Of a stretch of DNA of 64,000 nucleotides, positions 62,410-64,000 are shown piece after piece; position 1 is the stretch's first letter, and each line of letters starts with the position of its first letter. This stretch comes from Actinomycetes bacterium (GTDB taxonomy: Bacteria > Bacillota > Sulfobacillia > Sulfobacillales > JAIMBI01). The notes under the pieces are model-generated. The model saw nothing but the letters and a program-made list of their open reading frames with translations. It was not told where the DNA came from and did not search any database. The DNA is taken from the NCBI GenBank assembly GCA_023565505.1, contig JAIMBI010000014.1:1-64000 (forward strand), in the 5' to 3' direction. The translations under genes and the position numbers were made by a program.

Positions 62410-63696
62410 TCAGGGAAGCTCGCGCGCCAGCATGGGCCAGACGCCGGCGTCTTCCTCCCCCAGATCCCAGAGGGCCACGCCGCCCAAATGGTCCTGGGCG
62501 ACTAGGGCCGCCTTGGGAGCCTCGCTGCGGCTGTCCTCGTACCAGACGGTATGCGCCACGCCACCGGCGTCCGTGTACGTGATCTGCCACTCCTGCACCG
62601 TCCCTCCGACCCAGGCGGCGCCGTACCGGCGGGCCAGACCCGCCGCCGTCGGGTCGTCGACCTCGCTGGACCCGGCCGCCGACCAGTCGTAGCCGTACCC
62701 GGCGAGGCCGACCAGAATCTTGGCGGAAGGGATGGTCTTCACGGCGTAGCGGACGATGCCGTCCACCCAGCCCAGGGGCGCGACCGGACCCGGCGGCCCG
62801 CCGTCGTCGTGGTCGTCGTAGGTCATGAGGTCGACGTAGTCGGCCACGCGTCCGAGGAAGCGGTAGTCGTACACGTGGTAGCCGTTCTGGTCGCTGGTCC
62901 GGGGACCCACCGAGACGACGAGCTTCCGGCCCATGCGGTGCAACCCGGCGGCCAAGTCCGCCGCCAACTGGTCGAGCCTCGCTTGGTCGGGGTTGTTTAG
63001 CCCCTCGAAGTCGAGATCCAGCCCGTCGTAGCCGACGGACCGGACCAGGGCCAGCAGGGCGGTCACGTCCGCCTGCAGCAGGGCGGGATCGTGCAGCGCG
63101 CGGTCGTTCCCGTAGCCGTTGATGACCAGCGGGTAGACGGCGACGTGGTGGGCGTGCGCCCACGCGGTGAGGGCAGCGGTCCCGCCGGCCAGGGCGTGCA
63201 GGCTGCCGTCGGGGCGGATGGAGTACCACAGCGGCGCGACGGCGGTGATCTGGTCCGCGTGGGCCACGAGGTCGTTCCAGGCATGGGGACCGGGGACGTA
63301 GTAGCCGAGGACCATTGCCGACGCCGAGGCCGTAGCCGCCGGGGCTGCCGCCACGGTCGGAGCCGCCGGGGACGGTCTCGCTGCGGCGGTTGCGGAGGCG
63401 TCCGCGACGACGGAGCCGCTCGCCGACCGGGGGGAAGCGGGCGAGTTGCCGGGCGTCCTCGCGGCCGCCGCATCGGCTGCCGCCGTCGACGGGGACCGGG
63501 CGGCGTGACGGGCCCGACTGAGGACGGTCCTCGCGCCCGCGGGCCCCGAGGGCGCGGGGGAAGACGGCACGTCCGCCCGGGAGGGCGCCGACGCGCGGGG
63601 CATGGCTGTTGCAGGGCGCCCGCAGGCCGCCAAGCCCAGCGCCGACCCGAGCAGGACCACCGCCCCGAGGAGGGCCGCATGGGAGGTGGTGGGCAT
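62410..63696 (-). CDS. GH18-type lipoprotein (YaaH-like catalytic domain, no PG-binding insertion)
   Basis: Lipobox LGLAACG; MVLGYYVPGPHAWNDLVAHADQITAVAPLWYSI, VGYDGLDLDFEGL (complete DxxDxDxE), YVDLMTYDDHDDGG, AHTVWYEDSRSEAPKAALVAQDHLGGVALWDLGEED. Confidence 0.88.
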   Translation of the reverse strand: MPTTSHAALLGAVVLLGSALGLAACGRPATAMPRASAPSRADVPSSPAPSGPAGARTVLSRARHAARSPSTAAADAAAARTPGNSPASPRSASGSVVADASATAAARPSPAAPTVAAAPAATASASAMVLGYYVPGPHAWNDLVAHADQITAVAPLWYSIRPDGSLHALAGGTAALTAWAHAHHVAVYPLVINGYGNDRALHDPALLQADVTALLALVRSVGYDGLDLDFEGLNNPDQARLDQLAADLAAGLHRMGRKLVVSVGPRTSDQNGYHVYDYRFLGRVADYVDLMTYDDHDDGGPPGPVAPLGWVDGIVRYAVKTIPSAKILVGLAGYGYDWSAAGSSEVDDPTAAGLARRYGAAWVGGTVQEWQITYTDAGGVAHTVWYEDSRSEAPKAALVAQDHLGGVALWDLGEEDAGVWPMLARELP

Positions 63697-64000
63697 GGGA
63701 GACGACAACCCCTTCCTGACCTGCCTCCGGAGTTAGCTGACGGGTGAGGCGGCAGGAATATCGCCCGGCCGCGTGGGCCTTAACCCCAAAGACGGGTCCT
63801 CCGTACCGGCTTCTGCCGGATTCGGCGAGGGTTGGTGGAAATGGATCCGTCTGCATGTTACCGGGCCGGGCGGAGCGCGTCAGGCCCGTGAAAGCGCGAC
63901 GGACAGTCCGGACGCGCCGGGACGTGTCCCGAAAGAGACGTCCTGGGCCAGGACGGCGCAAACGAGGGACCAGGAAGGATATGCCATCGCGCCGGCCGCG

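Noticed and set aside
1-64000. tRNA, rRNA, IS elements, integrases, phage genes
   Set aside because: None recognised by eye. Absence is not proven without tRNAscan-SE, Infernal and ISfinder searches.

Overview
This is a high-GC bacterial chromosomal window (hand counts of single 60-nt lines are about 70-72% in most coding regions). I found no rRNA, tRNA, CRISPR array, transposase or phage genes. Left part (0-18.6 kb): VIT-family transporter, Dam-like D12-class DNA methylase, secreted protein with a PEP-CTERM-like tail, class II aldolase, a 4-hydroxyphenylacetate/homoprotocatechuate catabolic cluster (HpaB, extradiol dioxygenase, FAH-family) with a GntR/FCD regulator and PNPOx-like protein, a coiled-coil repeat protein, two RraA-like proteins, 3-methyladenine glycosylase, MtnA, a PEP-mutase/ICL-family protein, and an ECF sigma / membrane anti-sigma-like / SIMPL operon. 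Middle (18.6-51.2 kb): a large surface-polysaccharide locus with GalE, O-antigen-ligase-like protein, sugar-1-P transferase, many GT4/GT2 glycosyltransferases, Wzm/Wzt ABC exporter and coiled-coil methyltransferases. Right part (51-64 kb): secreted cell-surface proteins (three GH18-type proteins in the window, three proteins with paired 'YQFW...VVYA' domains, a BNR/YCF48-like lipoprotein) interrupted by a lower-GC two-gene island encoding a DprA/Smf-like protein and a ComF-like phosphoribosyltransferase with a topoisomerase-type zinc ribbon. The PRTase gene is split between two frames. This DprA-PRTase island is the best candidate for an unusual (possibly defence or nucleotide-sensing) system. 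The PG-binding domain inserted in two GH18 barrels, the paired YQFW-domain family, and a coherent promoter/operator arrangement for the GntR-controlled cluster are also worth follow-up. The overall flavour suggests a high-GC Firmicute (Sulfobacillia-like), but this is inference and was not tested.
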